The notes under the pieces were generated by a model. It was not told the DNA's origin. It did not search any database and saw only the letters and a program-made list of their open reading frames with translations. The position numbers and the translations under genes were made by a program. From contig NZ_BJCL01000003.1 of the NCBI RefSeq assembly GCF_005403045.1, positions 524,108-588,107 of the forward strand: a DNA stretch of 64,000 nt, in the 5' to 3' direction. This stretch comes from Pseudaquabacterium pictum (GTDB taxonomy: Bacteria > Pseudomonadota > Gammaproteobacteria > Burkholderiales > Burkholderiaceae_C). Positions 25,935-33,832 of this stretch are shown here, piece by piece; positions within the stretch are counted from its first letter, which is position 1; each line of letters begins with the position of its first letter.

Positions 25935-26915
25935 ATGAGACAGTTCCAACGCTCCATGACCCTGTTCGCCGGCTTGCTGCTTGGCGCCGCTGCAGTCCTG
26001 GCGCAGGGCGGGCCGTCCAAGCCGGTCAACCTGATGGTCCCGTACCCGGCGGGCGGCCCTTCCGACGCGATCGCACGCATCTTCTTCAATCCGCTCGGCA
26101 AGGAGCTGGGGCAACAGGTGCTGGTGGAAAACCTCGGCGGCGTCAGCGGTGCCCTGGCCGCGCAGAAGGTGCTGGCGGCACCGGCGGACGGCCAGTACAT
26201 CTTTCAGGGTTCACCCAATGAGGTGATCCTGTCGCCGCTGGCCAATGCCGCAGTGAAGCTGAAGACAGAGGACTTCCGCCTGGTCCATCCGGTGGCCGAC
26301 GCGGTGATGGTCTTCGTGACCCGCAAGGACCTGCCCGTGGCCAGCGTCGACGAACTCATCGCGCTGGCCCGGAAGTCGGCCGACAGGCCGCTGAGCTACG
26401 GCAGCGTTGGCATCGGCTCGCTCTACCACCTGATCCTGGAGAACGTGCAGGCGCAGACAGGCGTCAAGCTGTCGCATGTGCCCTACAAGGGCAACGCGCC
26501 GCTGCTGCAGGACATCGCCGGCGGCCAGGTCGACTTCGCCGTGCTGGTCTACAGCGCTGCGATGGGTGCGCTCGCTGACCAGGGGCGGCTGAAGGTGATC
26601 GGCCAGCTCGGCGCGCAGCGCTCGGAGCTGCTGAAGAACGTGCCTTCGGCCAGCGAGAGCCAGGCACTGAAGGGCTTCTCGTACAAGATCTGGACGGGGT
26701 TCATGGTGCCGAAGAGCACGCCGGAAGATGTCGTCGTGCGCCTGCATGCCGCCATCGGCAAGACCCTGCAGGACCCGACGGTGCGCACGCAGTTGGCAGC
26801 GCAGACGCAGCTGGCTGCCGCGCCGATGACGCTGGCCGAGTCGGCCAGGTTCTTCGACGCCGAAACGGCGCGCTACCGCGCGATTGCCAAGCAGATCCAG
26901 CTGCAGCCGCAGTGA
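25935..26915 (+). CDS. Tripartite tricarboxylate transporter receptor (TctC/Bug family)
   Basis: A 326-residue periplasmic binding protein: an N-terminal signal peptide (hydrophobic LFAGLLLGAAAVLA, cleavage near residue 26), then the Bug-family start PSKPVNLMVPYPAGGPSD and later DLPVASVDELIALA. Beta-proteobacteria carry many such receptors; they bind carboxylates for TctAB membrane proteins. No tctA or tctB is adjacent, so the receptor must share a membrane unit encoded elsewhere or act as a sensor. It lies 7 bp before the second M20 hydrolase gene, which suggests its ligand is that enzyme's substrate. Confidence 0.88.
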   Translation: MRQFQRSMTLFAGLLLGAAAVLAQGGPSKPVNLMVPYPAGGPSDAIARIFFNPLGKELGQQVLVENLGGVSGALAAQKVLAAPADGQYIFQGSPNEVILSPLANAAVKLKTEDFRLVHPVADAVMVFVTRKDLPVASVDELIALARKSADRPLSYGSVGIGSLYHLILENVQAQTGVKLSHVPYKGNAPLLQDIAGGQVDFAVLVYSAAMGALADQGRLKVIGQLGAQRSELLKNVPSASESQALKGFSYKIWTGFMVPKSTPEDVVVRLHAAIGKTLQDPTVRTQLAAQTQLAAAPMTLAESARFFDAETARYRAIAKQIQLQPQ

Positions 26916-26922
26916 GGCCGGC

Positions 26923-28125
26923 GTGACCTACTTGCTGGATGCGTTGAACGCCCGAGCGGGTGAGTTCATCAGCCTGCGCCGGGACATCCACCGCCACCCC
27001 GAGCTGGCCTTCGAGGAGCACCGCACTGCTGCCCTGGTGGCCGACAAGCTGTCCGGCTGGGGCTACGAGGTGCATCGGGGCATCGGCGGCACCGGCGTGG
27101 TCGGCACGCTGGTGCGCGGCACCAGCCCCCGGCGGCTCGGTATCCGTGCCGACATGGATGCCCTGCCGATCGACGAAGCCAGCGGCGCCGGCTGGGCCAG
27201 CGTGCATGCCGGCGTGATGCACGCCTGCGGGCACGACGGCCACACGGCCATGCTGCTGGCAGCGGCGCGGCACCTGGCCGAGCACGCCACCTTCGACGGC
27301 ACGCTGCACCTGATCTTTCAGCCGGCTGAAGAAGGTGGCGGCGGTGCGCTGCGCATGATGGCCGACGGCCTGTTCGAACGCTTTCCCTGCGACGCCGTCT
27401 TTGCCATGCACAACATGCCGGGCATTGAACAGGGCCGCTTCGTTCTGCGCGACGGGGCCGCGATGGCCTCGTCGGACTATGCCACCGTCACCATCACCGG
27501 CCGAGGCGGGCATGGAGCCATGCCACACCAGGCAGCCGACCCCATCGTCGCCGCGGCCAGCATCGTCATGGCGCTGCAGACCATCGTGGCGCGCAACATC
27601 GACCCGCTGCAGGCGGCGGTGGTGACCGTGGGCGCGTTGCACAGCGGCAAGGCGAACAACGTGATCCCCGCCAGCGCCACGCTGGAGCTCAGCGTGCGTG
27701 CGCTCGACCGCGCCGTGCGCGCCACGGTCGAGCGCCGCGTGAAAGCGGTGGTCGCGGCACAGGCCGAGAGCTTCGACGTGCAGGCACAGATCGACTGGCG
27801 GCCGGGCTACGCGGTGCTGGTCAACACGCCCGTCGAAACCGCGTTTGCACGGGAGGTGGCCACGGAACTGGTGGGTGCCGAACGGGTGACACCGCAGGGA
27901 CCGCCGCTCACCGGCAGCGAGGACTTCGCGTTCATGCTGGAGCGCGTGCCAGGCAGCTATCTGCTGATCGGCAATGGCACTGATGGCAGTCCGGGCGCGG
28001 GCGGCTGCATGGTGCACAACCCCGGCTACGACTTCAACGACGAGAACATCGCTGCTGGAAGCGCCTACTGGGTGCTGTTGGCAGAACGGTTTCTGGCTGC
28101 GAAGGAACCTGTCGAACAACGATAG
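26923..28125 (+). CDS. M20 amidohydrolase, hippurate-hydrolase-like (cytoplasmic)
   Basis: A 400-residue M20D amidohydrolase with RADMDALPI, HACGHDGHTAM and FQPAEEGGGG, which carry the Cys, His and Glu metal ligands. Length and motifs fit hippurate hydrolase (HipO) and indole-acetyl or N-acyl amino acid hydrolases. There is no signal peptide. The start is a GTG at 26923; an in-frame ATG at 26884 lies inside the receptor gene. It follows the TctC-type gene by 7 bp and is followed by a glycine riboswitch, so glycine is a likely product. The acyl group cannot be read from the sequence; benzoyl or cyclohexanecarbonyl would fit the surrounding pathways. Confidence 0.82.
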   Translation: MTYLLDALNARAGEFISLRRDIHRHPELAFEEHRTAALVADKLSGWGYEVHRGIGGTGVVGTLVRGTSPRRLGIRADMDALPIDEASGAGWASVHAGVMHACGHDGHTAMLLAAARHLAEHATFDGTLHLIFQPAEEGGGGALRMMADGLFERFPCDAVFAMHNMPGIEQGRFVLRDGAAMASSDYATVTITGRGGHGAMPHQAADPIVAAASIVMALQTIVARNIDPLQAAVVTVGALHSGKANNVIPASATLELSVRALDRAVRATVERRVKAVVAAQAESFDVQAQIDWRPGYAVLVNTPVETAFAREVATELVGAERVTPQGPPLTGSEDFAFMLERVPGSYLLIGNGTDGSPGAGGCMVHNPGYDFNDENIAAGSAYWVLLAERFLAAKEPVEQR

Positions 28126-28127
28126 AC

Positions 28128-28324
28128 GCTGGAACCCCGCAGGAGAGCGCTCCGGCCATGGCCGGAGCCACCGAAGGCGCAATCTCCCATGAACGCTCAG
28201 GTCCCGTACTGCACACCACCATCGCCGTCTGGAGAGCCGTCACGACCGTGACGCACCGAAGGAGCAAGGCCCCAGTTGATGACCGGGGCTGAATCTCTCA
28301 GGTACCAAGGACAGGGGGAGCGGC
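28128..28324 (+). ncRNA. Tandem glycine riboswitch
   Basis: Two glycine aptamers in a row. The first (about 28138-28212) has GGAGAGC, CCGAAGGCGCAA and CGCTCAGG; the second (about 28228-28324) has GGAGAGCC, ACCGAAGGAGCAA, AATCTCTCAGG and AAGGACAGGGGG. These are the conserved parts of the gcvT-type element, and the two-aptamer layout is the usual one. It lies between the M20 hydrolase stop and the DadA-like gene, which it should control. Glycine binding normally turns expression on. Confidence 0.93.
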
Positions 28325-28368
28325 ACACCGCAGGGCCACGCCTTGAGGATTCCTGTCCCTTTGGAGAT
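28309..28368 (+). promoter_or_regulatory. Expression platform of the glycine riboswitch
   Basis: GGACAGG (28309-28315) in the closing strand of the second aptamer is exactly complementary to CCTGTCC (28352-28358) just before the ribosome site GGAG (28363-28366) of the FAD dehydrogenase gene. Pairing in the absence of glycine could end transcription or hide translation signals; glycine would free it. The mechanism is inferred. Confidence 0.55.
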
Positions 28369-28372
28369 CTCA

Positions 28373-29671
28373 ATGAAAGTCATCGTCCTCGGCGCCGGCC
28401 TGCTCGGCGTCACCTCGGCCTATTTCCTGCGTCAGCAGGGCCACGACGTCACCGTGATCGACCGGCAGGCCACGCCCGCCGCCGAAACCAGCTTCGCCAA
28501 CGGCGGGCAGATCTCCGTCAGCCATGCCGAACCCTGGGCCAACCCCAGCGCGCCGCTGAAGGTGCTGCAGTGGCTGGGGCAGGAAGACGCGCCCCTGCTG
28601 TTCCGCATCCGTGCCGACATGCGGCAGTGGCTGTGGGGCTTGCAGTTCCTGCGTGAATGCACGCCGGCGCGCACCCGCCACAACATCGAACAGATCGTGC
28701 GCCTGGGCACCTACAGCCGCGACATGCTGCAGGCCCTGCGCCGCGACATCGGCATCGACTACGACCAGCGCACCCAGGGCATCCTGCACTTCTACACCAG
28801 CCAGAAGGAATTCGACGGCGCCGAAGCGCCGGCTGCGCAGATGCGCGCGCTCGGCTGCGACCGGCGGGTGATCTCGGCTGACGAGGCCGTGGCGCTGGAG
28901 CCGGCGCTGCGCCACATCCGCCCGCAGCTGGCCGGTGCCACCTACACCGCCGAGGACGAATCTGGCGACGCCAACCGCTTTGCCCGCGAACTGGTGGCCC
29001 GCTGCCGCGCCGACGGCGTGCAGTTCCTGATGAGCCACACCGTGACGGCGCTGCGCGAGGCCGGTGGCCAGATCGACCATGTCGAGGCCACCGACGCCGA
29101 AGGCCGGTTCCAGCGCGTGCGCGGCGATGCCTATGTGCTGGCCATGGGGAGCCTGAGCCCGCTGCTTGCCGCGCCGCTGGGCATCCGTTTGCCGATCTAC
29201 CCGGCCAAGGGCTACTCGGTGACGATGCCGGTCAAGGATGCGTCGATGGCGCATCAGGTGTCGTTGACCGACGACGAATACAAGCTCGTCTTCTCGCGCC
29301 TGGGCGACCGCCTGCGCATCGCCGGCACGGCCGAGCTCAACGGCTACGACCGCGACCTGAACCGCGTGCGTTGCGAGGCGATCGTGCGCCGGACCGAGGA
29401 ACTGTTTCCTGGCGCTGGCGACACCGAACAAGCCCAGTTCTGGACCGGGTTGCGGCCGGCCACGCCATCCAACGTGCCGATCATTGGCCGCTCGAAGATC
29501 GGCAACCTCTACCTGAACACCGGTCACGGCACGCTGGGCTGGACCCACGCCTGCGGCTCGGGCAAGAGCATTGCGCGCATCGTCAGCGGGCTGGCGCCGG
29601 AGGTGGACTTTGCGTTCACCGGGCTGCCTGCGCGAGTGGCCCGGATCCGGGGTCTCGAAATGCCGGCATGA
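28373..29671 (+). CDS. dadA: FAD-dependent D-amino acid dehydrogenase / glycine oxidase-like (DadA family)
   Basis: A 432-residue DAO-family flavoprotein with the dinucleotide motif VLGAGLLGV (4-12), DadA-type SFANGGQIS (39-47) and the C-terminal GHGTLGWTHACGSG flavin-binding segment. DadA enzymes oxidise D-amino acids to keto acids and pass electrons to quinone; some relatives accept glycine. Here the leader carries a tandem glycine riboswitch, so oxidation of glycine to glyoxylate, or of D-amino acids when glycine is plentiful, is the likely role. ATG at 28373 follows GGAGATCTCA. The substrate assignment is inference from the RNA. Confidence 0.85.
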   Translation: MKVIVLGAGLLGVTSAYFLRQQGHDVTVIDRQATPAAETSFANGGQISVSHAEPWANPSAPLKVLQWLGQEDAPLLFRIRADMRQWLWGLQFLRECTPARTRHNIEQIVRLGTYSRDMLQALRRDIGIDYDQRTQGILHFYTSQKEFDGAEAPAAQMRALGCDRRVISADEAVALEPALRHIRPQLAGATYTAEDESGDANRFARELVARCRADGVQFLMSHTVTALREAGGQIDHVEATDAEGRFQRVRGDAYVLAMGSLSPLLAAPLGIRLPIYPAKGYSVTMPVKDASMAHQVSLTDDEYKLVFSRLGDRLRIAGTAELNGYDRDLNRVRCEAIVRRTEELFPGAGDTEQAQFWTGLRPATPSNVPIIGRSKIGNLYLNTGHGTLGWTHACGSGKSIARIVSGLAPEVDFAFTGLPARVARIRGLEMPA

Positions 29672-29786
29672 GGCTGGCCTGGGCACGGCGGGCTGCCTGA
29701 CAGAGACGGAGCGCATGCCTCGCCGGTTATCGCGCTGACCGGGAATCTCATTGGCGTGCGCGCGGGGCTGGTGCCACAGTGCGCGC

Positions 29787-29917
29787 ATGCCAACGACTCC
29801 CATCATCGGCGCGTCCCGCGGCCTTGGGCTGGAGTTCGTTCGCCAGTGCGCTGCCGATGGCGATGAAGTCTGGGCAACGGCCCGCGGCGAAGCCGACCTG
29901 CAGGGCGGCAGTGTAAG
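29787..29917 (+). pseudogene. 5' fragment of a short-chain dehydrogenase gene
   Basis: The first 41 codons (MPTTPIIGASRGLGLEF and on to ARGEADLQGG) read as the start of an SDR of the C-factor type, with the GxxxGLG nucleotide loop. The similarity then ends abruptly and the sequence turns into the repeat-bearing region that follows; no catalytic YxxxK part is present. It is a truncated remnant at the left edge of the atypical stretch. Confidence 0.6.
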
Positions 29918-30421
29918 TACGCAATCTTCGGATGCAGACTTTCAGCCGCGATCTCATGCCTGGCGCATGAGGGCCGCCCCGAATGACCGCTGTCGCCGTC
30001 TCCGGGGGAGCTGGGCGGTGTCGACCAACGTCAGTTACCGGGGTTGACCGGTCGCTCGCTACGAAGTCAGCCACGGGCAGCAACGGGTCGGCCAGCGCCG
30101 GTCGACCGCGCGAGCTCACCGCCGGAAAGCTGACTCCCAAGGTGAGCCACCGGATAGCCGACACCCGTGGTCGGCAGTGGACGACCCATACCTGCCCGTC
30201 AGCCTTCTCCAAAGCTGCCCGATGCTCGGCGCTGGCATCTCAAGCTTCGCTGCTCCGAAGCGGCCGTTCGTGGCCTCCAGCAGTCGGCCAAAACCGGTCG
30301 CTCAAGTAATCACCCATTAAAACCTCACACCGATGATGCACCGCCCAGCTGATGCCGAAGCTATTCTCCGCCTTACGTCTACCAGATAGCAACCAAGATA
30401 AAGTATTCACTGACAGGCAGT
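29918..30421. other. Non-coding stretch with repeat copy 1
   Basis: No gene can be supported here. It holds one copy of the ~103-bp repeat (30085-30187) and the lower-GC tail before the VOC gene. Short open frames are present but resemble nothing and run through the repeat. Confidence 0.5.
30085..30187 (+). repeat. Intergenic repeat, copy 1
   Basis: From GGGTCGGCCAGCGCCGGTC to GGCAGTGGACGACCC this sequence matches copy 2 (31222-31324, opposite strand) at roughly four of five positions by eye, including CTCACCGCCGG and GAGCCAC-GGATAGC. The two copies flank the VOC gene in inverted orientation. Confidence 0.65.
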
Positions 30422-30874
30422 TCACTCCGGATGTTGCATAAGTTCTATGGTGTGGCCGTCAGGTCCTCGGGTGTAGACCATGATTGTTCCGCTAGGCGCA
30501 GTTTGCGGTTCGCCGGTTGCCGTCCATCCATAAGGTGCCATGCGATTCAGCATTGCGCGAAGATCGGTCACGGCAAACGTCAAATGAGCCGAACCGACGT
30601 CGCATGGACGTTGTTTCAAAATCACGCGGTCTTCCGGCGAATCGTACTCAATCAGCTCAACTCTATATCCATCGGGACCCTCTAGGAGAGCGTTTCTTAA
30701 ATAAGCCCCCGACACCCCGACCACTTGTTCCATCGCGTGCCCACCGCCAAGCTCTTTGCGGTACACGAGTTGAAAGCCGAGGACCTCAGTCCAGAAATCA
30801 AGTACGCCATTGATCGACGCGACAGTCAGCCCAGTGTGCTCGGTGCGCAATACGGTAGAGGTTTGGTCGTTCAT
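30422..30874 (-). CDS. VOC/glyoxalase-family protein
   Basis: A 150-residue vicinal-oxygen-chelate protein made of two beta-alpha-beta-beta-beta halves: LRTEHTGLTVASINGVLDFW at the start and GSAHLTFAVTDL in the second half, ending GPDGHTIELMQ with the metal-binding Glu. His at the HTGLTV and SAHLTF positions and Glu residues suggest a metal site. It may be a lyase, dioxygenase or resistance protein; the reaction cannot be told. Ribosome site AGGA precedes the ATG at 30874, and a CTGTTAACAG palindrome lies at 30884-30893. Its base composition is lower in G+C than the catabolic genes, which fits recent acquisition. Confidence 0.75.
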   Translation of the reverse strand: MNDQTSTVLRTEHTGLTVASINGVLDFWTEVLGFQLVYRKELGGGHAMEQVVGVSGAYLRNALLEGPDGYRVELIEYDSPEDRVILKQRPCDVGSAHLTFAVTDLRAMLNRMAPYGWTATGEPQTAPSGTIMVYTRGPDGHTIELMQHPE

Positions 30875-31522
30875 AGGTGCATCCTGTTAACAGTCGATGC
30901 CGCAGATTTATGCGAGAGTTAAGAATCCAGTCTGGATTTCCCTCATTACTTTAACAGATGACCGTTATGGGGCGGTATGCGACGGTCGCATCAGGGTCGT
31001 GACCGCGAGTTCGAGCGGAATGGAAGCCGTCATTGGCGCGGCGTGAATGGCATCAGGAAGGCCGACGACGGCAGTACCCCGTAAACCCTTCGTCGCGACC
31101 AGCGCTGTCGTCAGGCCGAGAGACTCCTTGGCGCCATGTGGGGTGAGTACGCTCGCCAGCGGCCACCGGCAGCAAACGCTGCACTTCGGCCATTGCCTAA
31201 TGCGGAGGCTATGACCGCAACGGGTCGACCACTGCCGGCCGTGGACGTCAGCTATCCAGTGGCTCAAGCTGCTGGTCAGCTTCCCGGCGGTGAGATCGCG
31301 CGCCTGACCGGCGCAGGCCGACCCAATGCGGTCTGATGGAAGGCGAAAGAGCGGACCGTCAAACGCATTGCTCTGTCCCGGGTGCACGCTACTGCTGTTC
31401 CGACTCAACATTGGTCTGACTGTGCCTTGCTACACTGTTCAGTTGTTGTAGGTACCGCTCCCCCGCACTGCTCGTGTCACTCGGTACAAGTGGCAAGCGA
31501 GCAAGTTCGGCCGAGGTGCCTC
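30875..31522. other. Non-coding stretch with repeat copy 2
   Basis: No supported gene. It contains a 10-bp palindrome at 30884-30893, the second repeat copy at 31222-31324 and the leader of the SMR gene. Open frames on either strand overlap the repeat and show no family features. Confidence 0.5.
31222..31324 (-). repeat. Intergenic repeat, copy 2
   Basis: Read on the minus strand it begins GGGTCGGCCTGCGCCGGTC and ends GGCAGTGGTCGACCC, matching copy 1 at 30085-30187. It lies between the VOC and SMR genes. Confidence 0.65.
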
Positions 31523-31858
31523 ATGAATCCAAGCTTTTCGGCCTGGTTACTCGTCGCAGCGAGCGTCGTCGCGGAAGTCGTTGGCACTGTCGCGCTAAAG
31601 TACTCCGATGGGTTTTCGAAGGTTCTCCCGTCCGGCGCTGCTGCCACTTGTTATGCACTTGCAATCTGGCTCATGGCGGTCGCCATGCGTCATCTCGACA
31701 TGGGAATTACCTATGCAGTCTGGGCCGGAAGCGGCACCGCTGCCACGGCTCTCGTAGGAGTCGCGCTCTTTGGAGAGCAGTTGGGTGCCGTCAAAGCGCT
31801 TGGCCTAGTTTGCGTGGTTGGCGGCGTAGTGATGCTCAATGTCGGTAGCCCGCGGTGA
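31523..31858 (+). CDS. Small multidrug resistance (SMR) family transporter
   Basis: A 111-residue protein with four membrane helices. Glu18 in SVVAEVVGTVALKYSDGF corresponds to the essential Glu14 of EmrE, and YAVWAGSGTAATALVG matches the third helix. Such proteins export cationic drugs or guanidinium by proton exchange as dimers. The ATG at 31523 follows GAGGTGCC; the frame is open upstream but the SMR fold starts here. It belongs to a group of small accessory genes of lower G+C. Between EmrE/Qac-type and Gdx-type the sequence does not decide firmly; the Trp-Ala-Gly in helix 3 leans to the drug exporters. Confidence 0.88.
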   Translation: MNPSFSAWLLVAASVVAEVVGTVALKYSDGFSKVLPSGAAATCYALAIWLMAVAMRHLDMGITYAVWAGSGTAATALVGVALFGEQLGAVKALGLVCVVGGVVMLNVGSPR

Positions 31859-31910
31859 AGCCTTACCCTTGGTTAGATGGCCTGCCTTCAACGCAATCCG
31901 AGCTTCCCTC

Positions 31911-32531
31911 ATGAATGACTTGCCGCTTTTCGAAGACTTCTCCCAGCCGTGTTTGAACCCGAGGCTGAGCTGGCGCCGCGAACCCGCGAGTTGGCGGGTA
32001 GACAATTCCGCAAAGTGCCTTCAGGTCAACCCGGATTCAAAGACCGACTTCTGGCAACGAACTCACTATGGTTTCGAGGTCGAAAACGGACATTTGCTGT
32101 TCCTTGAGGCTGTGGGTGACTTTGTGCTGACGACCAAGGTCACGTCGAAGCCGCTGCACCAGTACGACCAAGCTGGCCTCATGGTGCGGGTGTCGTCCGC
32201 CTGCTGGCTCAAGACTTCAGTCGAGTTCGAGCCCGTGGGCTCCAGTCGTTTGGGCGCAGTCGTCACAAACGGCCAGTATTCGGACTGGTCGACACAGCCA
32301 ATCGCTGCGGAGCAACGTACCGTTTGGTTCCGAATCAGGGCAGAAGACAGTGACTACATCGTCGACACCTCGTTCAACGGTCAGAAGTGGGAACAGATTC
32401 GAATGGCACGCCTGCTCGAACGGCCTGCAATGAAATCGGTGTATTGCGGTCTGTACGCCTGTAGCCCGAAGGCTGCAGGCTATCAAGCAGAGTTCTCGTT
32501 CTTGAACTTCGAGCCGGGACGGTTGAGTTAG
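31911..32531 (+). CDS. DUF1349-family protein
   Basis: A 206-residue protein of the DUF1349 / YesU-like concanavalin-fold family: GDFVLTTKVTSKP, QYDQAGLMVRV, KTSVEFEPVG and ending FLNFEPG. Fungal Ree1 and bacterial members share this fold; some bind sugars, but no reaction is assigned. It starts 52 bp after the SMR stop at ATG 31911. No signal peptide is seen. It lies in the atypical stretch between two broken genes and its codon use looks less G+C-biased than the catabolic genes. Confidence 0.75.
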   Translation: MNDLPLFEDFSQPCLNPRLSWRREPASWRVDNSAKCLQVNPDSKTDFWQRTHYGFEVENGHLLFLEAVGDFVLTTKVTSKPLHQYDQAGLMVRVSSACWLKTSVEFEPVGSSRLGAVVTNGQYSDWSTQPIAAEQRTVWFRIRAEDSDYIVDTSFNGQKWEQIRMARLLERPAMKSVYCGLYACSPKAAGYQAEFSFLNFEPGRLS

Positions 32532-32627
32532 GCGCAGCGTGGAAAAGCACTGCGGGTCGCCGCGAGCCATCTGACCCTTCTGTACATATGCCTGCCAATG
32601 GCATCCCCTGAGCAAAGACGTTTCACC

Positions 32628-33191
32628 TCACGGCAGATTTCGCTTCGAGGTGCAACAGGGCCCGGTCTCGAATGACTGCTCGCACCCTCGGCGGGGAATG
32701 TCATCTTGTGGCTGGGTCAAGTCAAAGACGGCCCCAGACTCGGCGCCGGAAACCTGTCGTTCAGTTGCTCGCCGCGGCCAGGCTTGGGCGCGTGGGGCGA
32801 CCGACCGGTAGTGGCCGGCAGCCGAAGTTCGCGAATGCGCTTGGAAGCTGTCGCCCAGGCAGAACCGCCAGCGGTAAACCCGGTCAGGTTTGGCTGCCAG
32901 CAGTTGCTCGTCGACTTCGTCAAGTACGTCGTGCAGGTCGTCCCGTCGACCATGCCGCCGCCACAGATCCACCAGCTTGTGGCGCGCGATGGCGACGGCC
33001 CGCGCGCTAACAGGCAGCGATGCATCCCAAATGCCACGTTGCAGATGCAGGGCCAACAGTGTCCCCTGAACCAAGTCCTCCACCTCATCGGGCAAGTCCG
33101 AAAGGCGGCGCTTCAAAAAGGCACGCAGTCGCGACGCCAGCGAGCCCAGCGCTTGCCTGTAGGCCGCGTCATCACCCGACGGAGAACGCAA
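32628..33191 (-). pseudogene. Truncated ECF-type sigma factor
   Basis: Residues 1-105 read as sigma-70 region 2 of an ECF factor (SDLPDEVEDLVQGTLLALHLQRG, ARHKLVDLWRRHGRR, DVLDEVDEQLLAA). After about base 32,880 the likeness stops; region 4, needed for -35 recognition, is absent, and the remaining frame runs through sequence resembling the intergenic repeats. The nominal start here is a TTG and the frame is open further upstream, so the true 5' end is unclear. Probably non-functional, broken by rearrangement at the right edge of the atypical stretch. Confidence 0.7.
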
Positions 33192-33427
33192 CCACAGCGG
33201 ATTGAGGCTGATTCGAAGTCGCCGAGGCTGTCGTCAACAGGAATTTCGTCGCCAGGGGGCCTTTGGTGACATCGGCCGGACGTCCGGGCGTTCAGTCGCA
33301 GCAGAAGAGCAAGATTCAGCGGGTGGTGCCGCCCCTGCCTGCAGAGTTCACTGGTGCAGACCCGGCTGTAACCATTCGGACGGCCACGGCGAATACCCGG
33401 CGGCGCACCCTTTCGATTCGATCATCC

Positions 33428-33832
33428 ATGCATGCAACGCTGCCCTTGCTCGCCGCCACCGACTTCCCGCCGATCCGGCGCCGCTCGCTGGACCCGGACC
33501 TGAAGTCGATCAAGGATCTGGGCAGCCAGCTCAGCAGCCCCTGGAAGCCGAAGTGGATCGCGCAGCTGGACGAGCAGACGCTGCGCTTCATGAGCGACCG
33601 CACGCGCAACCGCTACAACGCGCAGCGCGGGCGGCTGGAGCTGTCGAAGATCTTCGACTGGTACGGCGAGGACTTCCGGCTGGGGCACCGCGGCATCGCG
33701 TCGCTGCCGGCGTTCGCCGCGCGCCACGCCGATCAGTTGGCCGATGCCTCGGCTGGCCGCGAGCGCATCCGTGCTGCGAGCGTCGACATCGCCTTCTTTG
33801 ACTACGACTGGGCGCTGAACGACGCGCGATGA
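33428..33832 (+). pseudogene. Shortened DUF547 gene with internal deletion
   Basis: The reading frame joins two separated parts of a DUF547 protein: TDFPPIRRRSLDPDLKSIKDLGSQLSSPWK, from the middle, is fused directly to LDEQTLRFMSDRTRNRYN, from later on, and the end FFDYDWALND is typical. The N-terminal part and the block with the family's conserved ALNCASxxCP motif are missing, as seen by comparison with the intact DUF547 gene at 55840-56625. The frame stays open and its stop overlaps the next gene's start (ATGA), so it was once the first gene of this operon. 33192-33427 holds no other gene. Confidence 0.65.

Noticed and set aside
31860..32535. Integron-like core sites: GTTAGAT near 31,872 and GTTAGGC near 32,524 bracket the DUF1349 gene
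   Set aside because: The motifs fit GTTRRRY, but no matching RYYYAAC partner was found at the right place to form an attC hairpin, and no integrase is in the window. Short motifs like these occur by chance.
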